From contig JAPOTE010000112.1 of assembly GCA_026709335.1 (NCBI GenBank), positions 1 to 56,655 on the forward strand: a DNA stretch of 56,655 nucleotides, in the 5' to 3' direction. Positions 17,651 to 26,918 of this stretch are shown piece after piece; within the stretch, counting starts at the first letter, position 1; each line of letters opens with the position of its first letter. The stretch comes from Bacteroidota bacterium. Its GTDB lineage: Bacteria > Bacteroidota > Rhodothermia > Rhodothermales > Bin80. The translations under genes were made by a program, and so were the position numbers. A model generated the notes under the pieces. The model did not search any database, was not told the DNA's origin, and saw only the letters and a list, made by a program, of their open reading frames with translations.

Positions 17651-19939
17651 TCACGGTTCTATCACTTCCATGGGAGAAAATGAAACAGCCAGACGCTTGC
17701 TTCCATACTGATCAAAATGCACCGTCACAATTGTATCACCTCTGTATCCTTCTACCATCACAACTTCCCCCAATCCATATTTTTTGTGTCTTACCCGGGT
17801 GCCGATCTTAAAACCTGTGTGAATCTTAGGTATAGGATTTTGTTTTGGCATACGAGAATAACCCGAGCCCGCAGGGTTACTGGTTCGTTTCCTTTCAGAG
17901 TTTATACGTTCAAATCCACCCAATTTTTTGTGGTTACTTTCAGAAATAGGTTTTGAATATCCAGATTTCGTTCTCCATTTAGAGGGTTTGCCATGATTGC
18001 CTGAGCCTTTCGGAATCAGTTCCTGAATGAACCGACTTGGCTGGGAATATTCTGCACGTCCATACCTTGAACGTACTCTTGCCCATCCTAAATACAGGCG
18101 GGACTCCGCTCTTGTAATCCCAACATATAGCAGACGCCGTTCCTCCTCAAGAGATTTTGGATCAATATCCTCCTCGCCGTGGTAGAGCGGTAATAACTTC
18201 TCTTCCAATCCTCCGATAAAAACCACAGGAAATTCCAAGCCCTTGGAAGCATGAAGTGTCATGAGCACAACCCGATCCAGATTAGGCTCATCTGTATCGG
18301 CATCAGTCATAAGTGTCACACTCTGTAAGTAACTGCTGAGTGTTGGAGAGTCATCCTCGGGAGCATAATCCTGAATTGCCCGAAGAAGTTCATTCAAATT
18401 CTCTATTCTGTTCTGGCCAGTAGGTGTATCATCTAGACTCAACTCATTAAAGAGTCCCGATTCACGAAAGAGAGAGGTAGCAATATCACTGACTGCCTTC
18501 CCCGATATAGCATCTGCAGCATGAGTTTCAATCAAATCTACAAATCGCTTTAAGGCCCCTCTGGCGCGGGGAGGTATCGACAAATCTTCGATTTCGCGGA
18601 GAGTACGACTCAGGTCATACCCTTCCTGAAATGCGTGCTCTGTAATTTTTTGTTGAGACTTGACACCAATCCCTCTTGAAGGATAGTTCACCACACGCTG
18701 GAAACTAGATATATCATTGGGATTTACCAAAAGACGCAGGTATGCAATGGCGTCCTTGATTTCTTTTCGCTGATAGAATGAAATCCCTCCAATGATTCTA
18801 TATGGGATACCTCCTTTACGCAATGCTTCCTCAAAGGTGCGACTCTGGACATTTGTCCGATATAGAATTGCACAATCCTGCCACCTGAGGCCGTTACTGA
18901 GACACTCCCTTCTTATGGTTCTAGCCGCTCGATTTGCTTCTTCTCGATCATTACTGCTTTCGACAATCGAGATCGGCTGACCACTCTCATTTTCAGTCCA
19001 AAGTGTTTTCTTGATCTGTTCGGTGTTGTTGGAAATCACTGCATCTGCTGCAGTAAGAATCGCCGAAGTAGATCGATAATTCTGCTCAAGACGTACTACC
19101 TTCGCCTCCTTGAAATCTCGCTCAAACGAAAAGATATTCTGGATATCCGCCCCCCTGAATGAATAGATGCTCTGCGCATCATCGCCAACTACACATAAGT
19201 TGCGATGGATTTCAGAGAGCGCGTACGCCAATAGATATTGTACATGATTTGTATCCTGATATTCATCAATCAGAACGTGTGACCATTTTCGTTGATATTT
19301 TTGAAGAATCTCCGGATTTTGATCAAACAACTCCAGTGGTTTCAACAACAGATCATCAAAATCAAAAGCATTCGCCGTACGGAGGGCTGCGTTATAGGGA
19401 TCGTACAATTGAGCGGCTACTTCCGCCTGTCGGGATCGGGCAGACAACTTCATTTGTTCCGCGGATTTCCGAACGTTTTTTGCATCAGAAATGTGATTTC
19501 GGATTACACGCGGCTTGATGACCTTCACATCATAGTCGTACTCTTCAATCATTCGCTTGATGATTCGTTCGGCATCATCGGGATCGTAGATGGCAAAATC
19601 TGACGTAAATCCCAAATGTGTTGCTTCCGCCCTTAACAAACGAGCCATCAGTGCATGGAATGTGCCCACCCACATTCCCTTAGTCATTCCTTCGGGAAGA
19701 AGCTTCTGGACTCGCTCACGCATTTCCTGTGCTGCCTTATTCGTAAATGTGAGCGCCAGTACCTGATAAGGAAGAGCTTCCTGTGTAGCGAGAAGCCATG
19801 CAATTCTGCATGTAAGTACACGGGTCTTGCCGGACCCTGGCCCGGCGACGACCAGCACAGGACCATCCGTAGCCTGAACAGCCTCTTTTTGCCTATCATT
19901 CAGTTCGGCCAGAATCGGCGCTGTATCAATCTCGAGCAT
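17651..19939 (-). CDS. uvrD: UvrD/PcrA-type superfamily 1 DNA helicase
   Basis: 762 residues, full length for an SF1A 3'-5' helicase used in nucleotide-excision and mismatch repair and in removing recombinase or stalled polymerase. Motifs in order: Q-motif LNDRQKEAV, Walker A VVAGPGSGKTR (30-40), LTFTNKAAQEM, DEYQDTNHVQ (Walker B), GDDAQSIYSFRGAD, LEQNYRST, LMTLHASKGLEFPVVFIGG and LLYVGITRAE. The C-terminus carries a basic, low-complexity linker and a PcrA/UvrD-type Tudor-like domain (VRHKKYGLGEVV) known to bind RNA polymerase. It is encoded alone with no close neighbour. Confidence 0.96.
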   Translation of the reverse strand: MLEIDTAPILAELNDRQKEAVQATDGPVLVVAGPGSGKTRVLTCRIAWLLATQEALPYQVLALTFTNKAAQEMRERVQKLLPEGMTKGMWVGTFHALMARLLRAEATHLGFTSDFAIYDPDDAERIIKRMIEEYDYDVKVIKPRVIRNHISDAKNVRKSAEQMKLSARSRQAEVAAQLYDPYNAALRTANAFDFDDLLLKPLELFDQNPEILQKYQRKWSHVLIDEYQDTNHVQYLLAYALSEIHRNLCVVGDDAQSIYSFRGADIQNIFSFERDFKEAKVVRLEQNYRSTSAILTAADAVISNNTEQIKKTLWTENESGQPISIVESSNDREEANRAARTIRRECLSNGLRWQDCAILYRTNVQSRTFEEALRKGGIPYRIIGGISFYQRKEIKDAIAYLRLLVNPNDISSFQRVVNYPSRGIGVKSQQKITEHAFQEGYDLSRTLREIEDLSIPPRARGALKRFVDLIETHAADAISGKAVSDIATSLFRESGLFNELSLDDTPTGQNRIENLNELLRAIQDYAPEDDSPTLSSYLQSVTLMTDADTDEPNLDRVVLMTLHASKGLEFPVVFIGGLEEKLLPLYHGEEDIDPKSLEEERRLLYVGITRAESRLYLGWARVRSRYGRAEYSQPSRFIQELIPKGSGNHGKPSKWRTKSGYSKPISESNHKKLGGFERINSERKRTSNPAGSGYSRMPKQNPIPKIHTGFKIGTRVRHKKYGLGEVVMVEGYRGDTIVTVHFDQYGSKRLAVSFSPMEVIEP

Positions 19940-20479
19940 GTTGAAGTATATTTATATATTGGACACTGAGTGATTATGATATATGATTTACGCAACACAA
20001 TGTGAGTTTGTCCTGTGGAGCGTGAGTTCGCGTCGTTTTGTCTGTATGACTGGTGATTTTTCTGGTTTATCAGAATCGCACTCGAGATCTAACTCAAGAT
20101 GAAGCGAACTCGTGCATATTAACCAGCAGCCTCCTCATCTGCCATGATTCACCTGATGAGAAGGAAATCCCCCCAAATATAGAAATCCCAAACATAGCAA
20201 CCTGTATGCTCCTCGTTTTGTTGATCGTCTATCCTTATATTCTTTCTCGCCCGTATGAACTATGCTGACCACCTCGATAGGCGCCTGAAAACAAATGGTT
20301 GATCCTAGGGCAGCATTCATTGTTGAACTTCCTTACCAATACATAATCAACAACAGTCATCCAGCTCTAAACCCAAAGCGATCCCCATGGTGTTCATGAA
20401 CCGCAGGGTAATTACTATATCGTCGAAGGTTAAGATTTTTCTATCATAAATCTCTCTATTCCTCAATAACAGCCATCCG
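19940..20479. other. 540-bp intergenic region, possible short antitoxin-like relic
   Basis: No intact gene. On the minus strand at about 20347-20430 a frame reads ILTFDDIVITLRFMN, then TMGIALGLELDD and stops; it faintly recalls the C-terminal helix-strand of HigA/Xre-type antitoxins (VTLxTLxKxANALGxEL) but has no upstream part and is not called. The rest has no open frame, hairpin or RNA gene that I can support. Confidence 0.3.
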
Positions 20480-21832
20480 ATGGAATTTGCTGTTTCGCTC
20501 GTCCGTGCACTCATCGGACTTTCTGCCATAATTGGAATTGCATTACTCTTTTCTGAGGACCGCCGTAAAGCAAATTGGCGCCTCATCATGATTGGAGTTA
20601 TGGCACAGATCTTAATCGCTCTATTGGTCCTCCAAGGGGATGCTTTAGGACAATACTTTGCTCCGCTGGGCTGGCCCAAGTTGTTGTTTTCCTGGATCAG
20701 TTCTTTTTTCGTAAAAATCTTACAGTTTACCACCGAAGGAGCTCAATTTGTACTTGGAGATATTGCTCTGCCTCCGAACGGAAGCATGGATCCCGGCACT
20801 CCTTTGGTGATTGGTCAAAGCTGGGGAACTGCCATCGCTTTCCAGGTTCTTCCGACGATTATTTTCTTCGCATCATTCATGGCCATTCTGTACCACTTGG
20901 GCATCATGCAGTGGGTGGTAAAAACGATGGCACGCGTTGCAGTAAAACTGCTCAGATCCAGCGGCGCAGAATCCCTTTCTGTTGCTGCCAACGTTTTCGT
21001 CGGTCAGACAGAAGCTCCCCTTGTTATTCGACCCTACTTAGAAAAAATGACCCGCTCAGAAGTCATGACTTTAATGAGCGCTGGTATGTCTACGATGGCC
21101 GGAGGAGTCATGGCCGCATATATTGCTTTTTTAGCCGTTCCCTATGCCGCGATGCAGGGAATTCCTCTTGACATGGCTCAACTTAAATTTGCTGAACATC
21201 TTCTTGGAGCCAGTCTGATGGCCGCCCCAGCTGCTATCATATTGAGCAAGATCATTATCCCCGAAACCGGTCAACCACTTACCCTCGGAAGGGTTGAACT
21301 TCCAAAAATAATTGAATCCAAAAATGCCATAGATGCAGCCGCAACCGGTGCCCGAGATGGACTTCAGTTAGTTCTGAATATCTCAGCGATTTTGTTGGCA
21401 TTTATTGCATTGCTAGCAATGATAGATTTTTTACTGGAATGGGGCGGAGGCCTGTTTGGAGCAGACTTAACACTAGGTAAAATATTAGGTTGGGGACTTG
21501 CTCCAATTGCATGGCTGATTGGTATTCCCACCACTGATATTGTGGAGGTGGGTTCAATGCTGGGATACAAAATCGTGGCCAATGAATTTGTCGCTTATTT
21601 GCAGCTTGCAGATACTATGCAAGCCGGAATTATTTCACAGAAATCAATCACGATGGCAACGTTCGCATTATGTGGCTTTGCCAATTTTTCATCCATCGCA
21701 ATTCAAATCGGAGGGATTGGACCGCTTGCCCCAAATCAACGTCCCCTCATTGCAGAACTGGGAATCAAGGCGGTCATTGCAGGAACACTTGCAAATCTGA
21801 TGACTGCAACCCTGGCAGGTGTCATGGCCTGA
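20480..21832 (+). CDS. Concentrative nucleoside transporter (CNT/NupC family)
   Basis: 450 residues with 9-10 hydrophobic segments. The three CNT domains are visible: N-terminal helices (SLVRALIGLSAIIGIALLFS), the gate region and the C-terminal core, with the substrate-binding signature VAANVFVGQTEAPLVIRPYL (the G-Q-T-E-A-P loop of hairpin HP1) and the later MLGYKIVANEFVAYLQL block containing the NEF motif. CNT proteins import nucleosides by sodium or proton symport across the inner membrane. The start ATG at 20480 gives the normal N-terminus. It is followed by an AT-rich hairpin and the sigma factor gene, so it is probably transcribed alone. Confidence 0.92.
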   Translation: MEFAVSLVRALIGLSAIIGIALLFSEDRRKANWRLIMIGVMAQILIALLVLQGDALGQYFAPLGWPKLLFSWISSFFVKILQFTTEGAQFVLGDIALPPNGSMDPGTPLVIGQSWGTAIAFQVLPTIIFFASFMAILYHLGIMQWVVKTMARVAVKLLRSSGAESLSVAANVFVGQTEAPLVIRPYLEKMTRSEVMTLMSAGMSTMAGGVMAAYIAFLAVPYAAMQGIPLDMAQLKFAEHLLGASLMAAPAAIILSKIIIPETGQPLTLGRVELPKIIESKNAIDAAATGARDGLQLVLNISAILLAFIALLAMIDFLLEWGGGLFGADLTLGKILGWGLAPIAWLIGIPTTDIVEVGSMLGYKIVANEFVAYLQLADTMQAGIISQKSITMATFALCGFANFSSIAIQIGGIGPLAPNQRPLIAELGIKAVIAGTLANLMTATLAGVMA

Positions 21833-21842
21833 GTGCTTGGGA

Positions 21843-21887
21843 TTGTAATTGTTAACTTAAACTTAAATTTTAACTTTGCAATTACAA
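21843..21887. terminator. AT-rich hairpin, possible terminator after the nucleoside transporter
   Basis: A perfect 9-bp stem (TTGTAATTG at 21843-21851 with CAATTACAA at 21879-21887) encloses a loop that itself contains repeated TTAACTT/TTAAATT words 11 and 7 bp apart. GC is low and no T-tract follows, so termination is weakly supported. The direct repeats could be a regulator site for the ECF sigma operon starting about 120 bp downstream. Confidence 0.3.
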
Positions 21888-22006
21888 CTCCTAATACATT
21901 AGGGACAAATACGATTTTATCGAAAATAATCATTACTGTATAGTGAAGATTTTAGTGATTTTTTGCTAACCGCTATTCATCATTCATCAAAAATTTTGTG
22001 TACTTG

Positions 22007-22630
22007 ATGCAAAGAGCAAAACCTGAACCTGAACTGAATTCAAAAGAAAAGCGATCGACCAGTCTAACGGCTAAGTTATCGCAGATCAGCAGACGTTTGG
22101 CACAATCAGATCGGGATGCTTTTCGGGAGTTGTTTGAAGAAGTAAATGTGATTTTGATTCGATTTTGTTGGAGATTTACAAAAGATAATGAGGCATCGCA
22201 GGATATTGTACAGGATGTGTTCGTCAAGATATGGGACAAGAGAGATACCTTGGATCCAGATAGATCGCTTCTCGCACTCATGTACACCATGGTGCGGAAC
22301 AGAGCGCTCAACCTGTCTCGCGATTCTCATTACTCGGATGGCGTAGATGCAGATGAGGTTATCATTGAACATACCCCTGGACCCGATGATCAGGTTGATT
22401 TTGACATGCTTGAAGGAAACGTCAGGAAATGGATTGATGATCTCCCTCCCCGCCGTCGACAAGCCTTCAAACTTAGCCGTTTCGAAGGCCTTACACATGC
22501 GGAAATTGCAGAAATCATGAACCTTACGCCGCGAACCGTTAATACGCATGTGATGCTTGCTCTAAGAGACCTGCGTCTCAAGTTGCAGGCGTTGCATAAA
22601 GATTCTCACACCCATGCGCACAGATCCTAA
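22007..22630 (+). CDS. ECF-type RNA polymerase sigma factor (FecI-like)
   Basis: 207 residues from ATG 22007; a GTG at 21998 would add three residues. Sigma region 2 is at about 28-95 (DAFRELFEEVNVILIRFCWR, then ASQDIVQDVFVKIWDKRD, the core-binding and -10-recognition helices) and region 4 at about 142-195 (LPPRRRQAFKLSRFEGLTHA, then EIAEIMNLTPRTVNTHVMLA, the -35-binding helix-turn-helix). No region 3, as in all ECF factors. Its 3' end overlaps the FecR gene by 17 bp and a TonB receptor with a signalling domain follows, the arrangement of cell-surface signalling systems in which ligand binding outside frees this sigma factor. Confidence 0.92.
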   Translation: MQRAKPEPELNSKEKRSTSLTAKLSQISRRLAQSDRDAFRELFEEVNVILIRFCWRFTKDNEASQDIVQDVFVKIWDKRDTLDPDRSLLALMYTMVRNRALNLSRDSHYSDGVDADEVIIEHTPGPDDQVDFDMLEGNVRKWIDDLPPRRRQAFKLSRFEGLTHAEIAEIMNLTPRTVNTHVMLALRDLRLKLQALHKDSHTHAHRS

Positions 22631-23600
22631 TCCTTCTCTCCCAGACAGTATTCTGGACCATTTGGATTTCTCGGAAATTCCCGACACGCAAAGGGTGTGG
22701 GAACTCTCTGCAGGATATTATTCTTCAGAGCCTTCTACGGAAGAGTTTGAGCAAATCAGTAAGGATATGTGGCCATCAATTGAGCATGCTACCCGATCTC
22801 AGCGGGGTATTTGGGCTCCGTTGACACGGGTGATTCCATTAAAAAATGCACCATTGAGGGATGTGGTAACTTGGCGAGGCGTCGCTGCGTTGGCCGCATG
22901 TATTGCCCTGATTCTATCCGTAGGAATCACACTTACCCAACAACCTACTTCCGTATTCGCTCCGTTTGGAGAACAGATTACACATGAATTGCCTGACGGA
23001 AGCACGGTCGTTCTCAACAGCGGAACTCGAATCAAATACAGCAAAAGCTTTGGAGATTCTGCACGACAGTTGGACTTGCACGAAGGAGAGGTTTATCTGA
23101 ATGTAGAGCATGGTACTATCCCGTTTGTCGTAAAATCCTTTGATGCGGAGACGAAAGTTCTGGGCACCTCGTTTAATGTTCGTTCTTGGCCTGACGAGAT
23201 CAATGCTGCAACGGATGTTACCGTTGAATCTGGTAAAGTACAAGTGATTCCCGCAGGAGCCTCGGATTTGGCGGTTACTCTGACTGCCGGACAGTCTGCA
23301 AAAACTCAACCTAATAACCAAAAACCGTTGGTCGAAGAAGCTCCTGAAACTTCTTCTGAGAACCTCACCTGGATTAATGGTGCATTCAAGTTCTCCGAGC
23401 AATCCATTGGGAATATAGCAAAAGAGATTGAACGGCGCTATAATGTGGAGATCGAATTTTCATCCCCGGAACTTGCATCCGTGTTAGTTGGTGTCCTCAA
23501 GGAATCCCCTGAGAGCGCGGAAGAAATCATTTCCGATATTTGTGAGTTAAATTGCAATTATCGTGTAACTCAGGATGGTTTTCTGCTTACTCCACGCTAG
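22614..23600 (+). CDS. FecR-family anti-sigma factor
   Basis: 328 residues. A cytoplasmic N-terminal part (1-90) should hold the sigma factor; a single membrane helix follows (about 92-110, VAALAACIALILSVGITL); the periplasmic FecR domain (about 120-220) shows HELPDGSTVVLNSGTRIKYS, LHEGEVYLNVEH and VLGTSFNVRSWPDE; the last 80 residues (ITWI-like GAFKFSEQSIGNIAKEIERR to the end) are a DUF4974/STN-like domain. It overlaps the sigma gene by 17 bp. It passes the occupancy signal from the outer-membrane receptor to the ECF factor by regulated proteolysis in known relatives. Confidence 0.93.
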   Translation: MRTDPNPSLPDSILDHLDFSEIPDTQRVWELSAGYYSSEPSTEEFEQISKDMWPSIEHATRSQRGIWAPLTRVIPLKNAPLRDVVTWRGVAALAACIALILSVGITLTQQPTSVFAPFGEQITHELPDGSTVVLNSGTRIKYSKSFGDSARQLDLHEGEVYLNVEHGTIPFVVKSFDAETKVLGTSFNVRSWPDEINAATDVTVESGKVQVIPAGASDLAVTLTAGQSAKTQPNNQKPLVEEAPETSSENLTWINGAFKFSEQSIGNIAKEIERRYNVEIEFSSPELASVLVGVLKESPESAEEIISDICELNCNYRVTQDGFLLTPR

Positions 23601-23658
23601 CCGCTTCACCTGAAACGCACGAAAACCTTCTTACAATAGTTGGCTTTTTACTTATTTC

Positions 23659-26421
23659 GTGCGCACTCTGATTTGTTGCGTGGCTGTCCTGACTGCCGCA
23701 TCGTTGGGAAGTTTATCGGACCTGCTTGCGCAATCTCCCCGCCCTCTTCTTGATGCTGTCAAACACTTCCAAGCCGTTTGGGGGGTTGATATTTCCTATG
23801 CATCCACCACTCTAAAGGATAAATCTACAGAATGGACTAATCCTGTAGCTACGGACGCTGAGACCGACTTGGAGTATTTGCTGGACGGAACCGGAGTCAC
23901 TTTCTTTCGACAAACAAGTGGCACATTCTTCCTCCAGATCCTTGAAGAACAAAATTCGATCCTCACGGGCGGTGTTTATTCCATAGAAACCACCTCCCCC
24001 CTACGAGGTGCTCATATTGTTCTTGTTGGAACGCCGGAAGGGACAACTTCTGACCTCAATGGAAGATTTAGTTTGACCACCGCTCCCAACAGCTCCGCGA
24101 AAATACGTGTCAGCCACGTGGGATACCTGTCAGAAGACCTCACCGTGGAGCTATATGCCGACTCAACTTTGAACTTGGATTTTTGGCTATCCGAATGGGC
24201 TCTTCAAGGACGCCCTCTGGAAATCACCGCCTCTGCTCTGCCGAGTGACTTTCCCTATTTGATCAGTAGTCGTCCATATACGATGGACATCCGAGGAACA
24301 GATGAACTAATACAAATTACCGGGCTGGGAACCTCCGATGCTGTTCGTAACCTGAGAGATGTCGCAGGCGTCTATGTTGATTTAGCAACTAGTGACATTC
24401 ACATACAAGGCAGCGGACTTGGAGAACATCAATTCCAACTGGATGGTAGTGCTATTTTTGAACCTGTTCATTTGGGTCTGTTTGGAATCTTCAACCCCTT
24501 TGCGATTGACAAGATTACGGTAAGAAAGGCAGGATTTGGTGCGGAGCATGGAAGCTTCCTAGCTGGAATCGTAGATGTTGAGCACTCCCTTACTTCCGAT
24601 AATGCCATGGAAGTGCAAGTCGATCCTATTTCATTTAACGCTCGCATTACGAATCAGATGAGCTCTGGATCAGGCAACCTATATATGATGGGCGCATTCA
24701 GAACCAGTATCTGGGATCATTGGTGGAGTAGCTTGCGTAGCGAGAGTGTGAATGACTTGCTACGGGAATGGAATAGACCTGATGAATTCCTGATGGTTGC
24801 AAGTATTTACCCGCTTAAACGAGTGTTCCAGCAGGGGTACTATAATCTTGTTGATCGACTGCAAAGAGCGCCTTTCCCTTCCCTTCCTGACATCAACTTC
24901 AATGATATCCATGGCGCAGCAAAACTTGAGCTGGAACGAGGAAGTGAAATTGGAGCTTCCGTTTACACGGGTAATAGTGATCTTGCTGGCCGACTTCTCT
25001 CTGCGGCAGTTGACCCTGCTCCAAGAACTATTCCGCCGGACCGTCATGCATGGATGAATCGGAGTATGCGTATATACTGGAAGCAAAATCCGACAGATAA
25101 TTTCAATTGGAGGATCTCTTGGAGACAGGGGGAATATTTTTTCTCACATAACTACGGGGGGCTTGACCGCCAGAATAGTGTCCATGCAGCTTTCAACCTG
25201 TATCGATATAATTCCGTGGAGACCAGCGATGAAAATAGTCTTTCAAATAAGGACCTTGATCTGTCGGTTAATCACCAATTTTCCCAAGGCCAACTGCAAG
25301 CGGGGCTTGGCCTTTCCTGGATTCAGCATCACTTCATAATCCAGCATATTTTCCCGCGTGTCCTTGAGCATGAGCGTACTTCTTTCAGTTCATCAGGATA
25401 TGTTCAACAGATCTGGAGCCCTCGATCCTGGATAGAACTGACTTCAGGGCTTCGTTTAACCTGGCTTCGAGCACAGGATAGAGCTCACTTTGAACCACGC
25501 GCATCTCTACTGCTTAAATCGCCTTACAGAGGGGGATATGGAATTTCCGCCAGGTTTGCAACCGGTATTTATTACCAGTTTTTGAATCAGTTTGAAATTG
25601 CCACAATCAGCCCCAGTAGTATCGTACCTTCTACCCGATTTTGGCTTCCTGTTGACGAAACTCTTGCGGCACCTCTTTCTGATCATTACACCATTGATCT
25701 TTCGGCGCAACTGTGGACAGACTGGCAACTTGGGTTTGAATATTACTACAAAAATCAGCGCCGCCTCTACAGGGTTGATTACCCCAAGCTATGGAGTCAA
25801 GAGGTTGACTCTACGGTCATTGGTAACATTGACGAATTCGTAACGGAGACAGACGGTTATGTCTATGGAACATCTGTTGAATTACGCCGCAGCGGGGAAA
25901 AATTTCAATTAGCACTACGATTTGAACGCAGTGAATCAAAGCGAAAATACATCTTCCGTGGCAATGAGGCAACCCTTTTGCCGGTCCCTTGGAATGTACC
26001 ACAGCAATTTCAGGTTAGGGGAATCTTCAAGCCAATTCCTGAACTAGAAGGATCTGTACGATGGTATGGCGCTTGGGGACGAAAATGGGCCTATAAGCGT
26101 GCATACTATGATCTGTTGGGATCTGATATTGAATATGCCGCAAGCTTTGAGGGCTATTCCTTCGTGGATCCCACGGCAGACGGGCACCTACTGGCACCAT
26201 TCAGCCAGTTGGATTTGGGATTTGCATTTATCTTGCAGAATCAATCTGCTCGCAAGCTACAAGTTCGAATTGACCTGCTCAATGCTCTTGGTAGAAATAA
26301 TCCTGCGCATCGATATCTGCGGGAACGGCCTCAATTTGGATCAGATATCAGAATTCTTACAGACGAAACCAGCTACCTTATTGGGCGGGCCTTTACCCTC
26401 TCCGCTCAACTTCACTGGTAA
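23659..26421 (+). CDS. TonB-dependent receptor with STN signalling domain
   Basis: 920 residues with a GTG start at 23659 (MRTLICCVAVLTAA), supported by the signal peptide ending at LLAQ. Order: STN secretin/TonB N-terminal domain (about 28-95, PLLDAVKHFQAVWGVDISYA), carboxypeptidase-like regulatory domain (about 103-185, GAHIVLVGTPEGTTSDLNGR), plug (about 200-310, RNLRDVAGVYVDLAT, then QLDGSAIFEPVHLGLFGIFN) and a 22-strand-type barrel to the C-terminal aromatic residue (FTLSAQLHW). The STN domain places it with FecR and the ECF sigma factor as a signalling receptor. Ligand unknown; no siderophore or glycan genes are adjacent. Its end is 12 bp from the convergent nfeD gene. Confidence 0.9.
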   Translation: MRTLICCVAVLTAASLGSLSDLLAQSPRPLLDAVKHFQAVWGVDISYASTTLKDKSTEWTNPVATDAETDLEYLLDGTGVTFFRQTSGTFFLQILEEQNSILTGGVYSIETTSPLRGAHIVLVGTPEGTTSDLNGRFSLTTAPNSSAKIRVSHVGYLSEDLTVELYADSTLNLDFWLSEWALQGRPLEITASALPSDFPYLISSRPYTMDIRGTDELIQITGLGTSDAVRNLRDVAGVYVDLATSDIHIQGSGLGEHQFQLDGSAIFEPVHLGLFGIFNPFAIDKITVRKAGFGAEHGSFLAGIVDVEHSLTSDNAMEVQVDPISFNARITNQMSSGSGNLYMMGAFRTSIWDHWWSSLRSESVNDLLREWNRPDEFLMVASIYPLKRVFQQGYYNLVDRLQRAPFPSLPDINFNDIHGAAKLELERGSEIGASVYTGNSDLAGRLLSAAVDPAPRTIPPDRHAWMNRSMRIYWKQNPTDNFNWRISWRQGEYFFSHNYGGLDRQNSVHAAFNLYRYNSVETSDENSLSNKDLDLSVNHQFSQGQLQAGLGLSWIQHHFIIQHIFPRVLEHERTSFSSSGYVQQIWSPRSWIELTSGLRLTWLRAQDRAHFEPRASLLLKSPYRGGYGISARFATGIYYQFLNQFEIATISPSSIVPSTRFWLPVDETLAAPLSDHYTIDLSAQLWTDWQLGFEYYYKNQRRLYRVDYPKLWSQEVDSTVIGNIDEFVTETDGYVYGTSVELRRSGEKFQLALRFERSESKRKYIFRGNEATLLPVPWNVPQQFQVRGIFKPIPELEGSVRWYGAWGRKWAYKRAYYDLLGSDIEYAASFEGYSFVDPTADGHLLAPFSQLDLGFAFILQNQSARKLQVRIDLLNALGRNNPAHRYLRERPQFGSDIRILTDETSYLIGRAFTLSAQLHW

Positions 26422-26433
26422 CTCAAGGCAACG

Positions 26434-26916
26434 TCACGCAGTTTCGAGACGGGCAAAAAATCTGCGTCGATCCATTGCCACGATGCGAATCTTACTTCCA
26501 ACGGCAATGAATTCTCCTTCTGTAGAAACTTCAACTCGTTGACCATCAATCTCTGCAATACCTGTGGGGCGAAGCGGCGTAATTGCAACCCCCGCTTTTC
26601 CCAAGTACTGAGCCCGTGCATCACTTCGTCGACTGGCCGCGTCAGCCTCTGTTTTTAGTGTAGTGGAAAGGATGAATCGGTCCCATGCACCCGAGCGCCA
26701 AAGCATCATGAAAAGCAGAATACCACTGGCCAATGTCCCGGATAAAGCAATCGTTCCTCCAAATATACCAGATTCACTGTAGGCATATCCTACCGCAAAA
26801 ATAATTAGCATAGCCCCAAGGATTCCGATGACATTGAATCCAGGGATCAAATAAACCTCTACTGCTATCAGCAAGAGGCCTGCTAAAATGCAGACTATGG
26901 GAATGAGTGCTTCCAC
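26434..26916 (-). CDS. NfeD-family membrane protein (short form)
   Basis: 160 residues: three or four membrane helices in the first 90 residues (including GLLLIAVEVYLIPGFNVIGI and GGTIALSGTLASGILLFMML) followed by a soluble OB-fold domain (YLGKAGVAITPLRPTGIAEI, GQRVEVSTEGEFIAVGSKI). NfeD proteins pair with stomatin/flotillin or a ClpP-like protease in the membrane. It begins 2 bp after the stop of the longer NfeD protein, so the two are surely co-expressed and likely form one complex. Homologous C-terminal domains in the two proteins point to a duplication. Confidence 0.88.
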   Translation of the reverse strand: MEALIPIVCILAGLLLIAVEVYLIPGFNVIGILGAMLIIFAVGYAYSESGIFGGTIALSGTLASGILLFMMLWRSGAWDRFILSTTLKTEADAASRRSDARAQYLGKAGVAITPLRPTGIAEIDGQRVEVSTEGEFIAVGSKIRIVAMDRRRFFARLETA

Positions 26917-26918
26917 GT

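Noticed and set aside
20053-20268. 71-residue plus-strand frame in the intergenic region before the nucleoside transporter
   Set aside because: No ribosome-binding site, no similarity, and a minus-strand frame over the same bases is equally open.
20347-20430. Possible Xre/HigA-type antitoxin C-terminus on the minus strand
   Set aside because: Only about 28 codons resemble the family and there is no helix-turn-helix upstream or toxin nearby; kept only as a remark in the intergenic entry.
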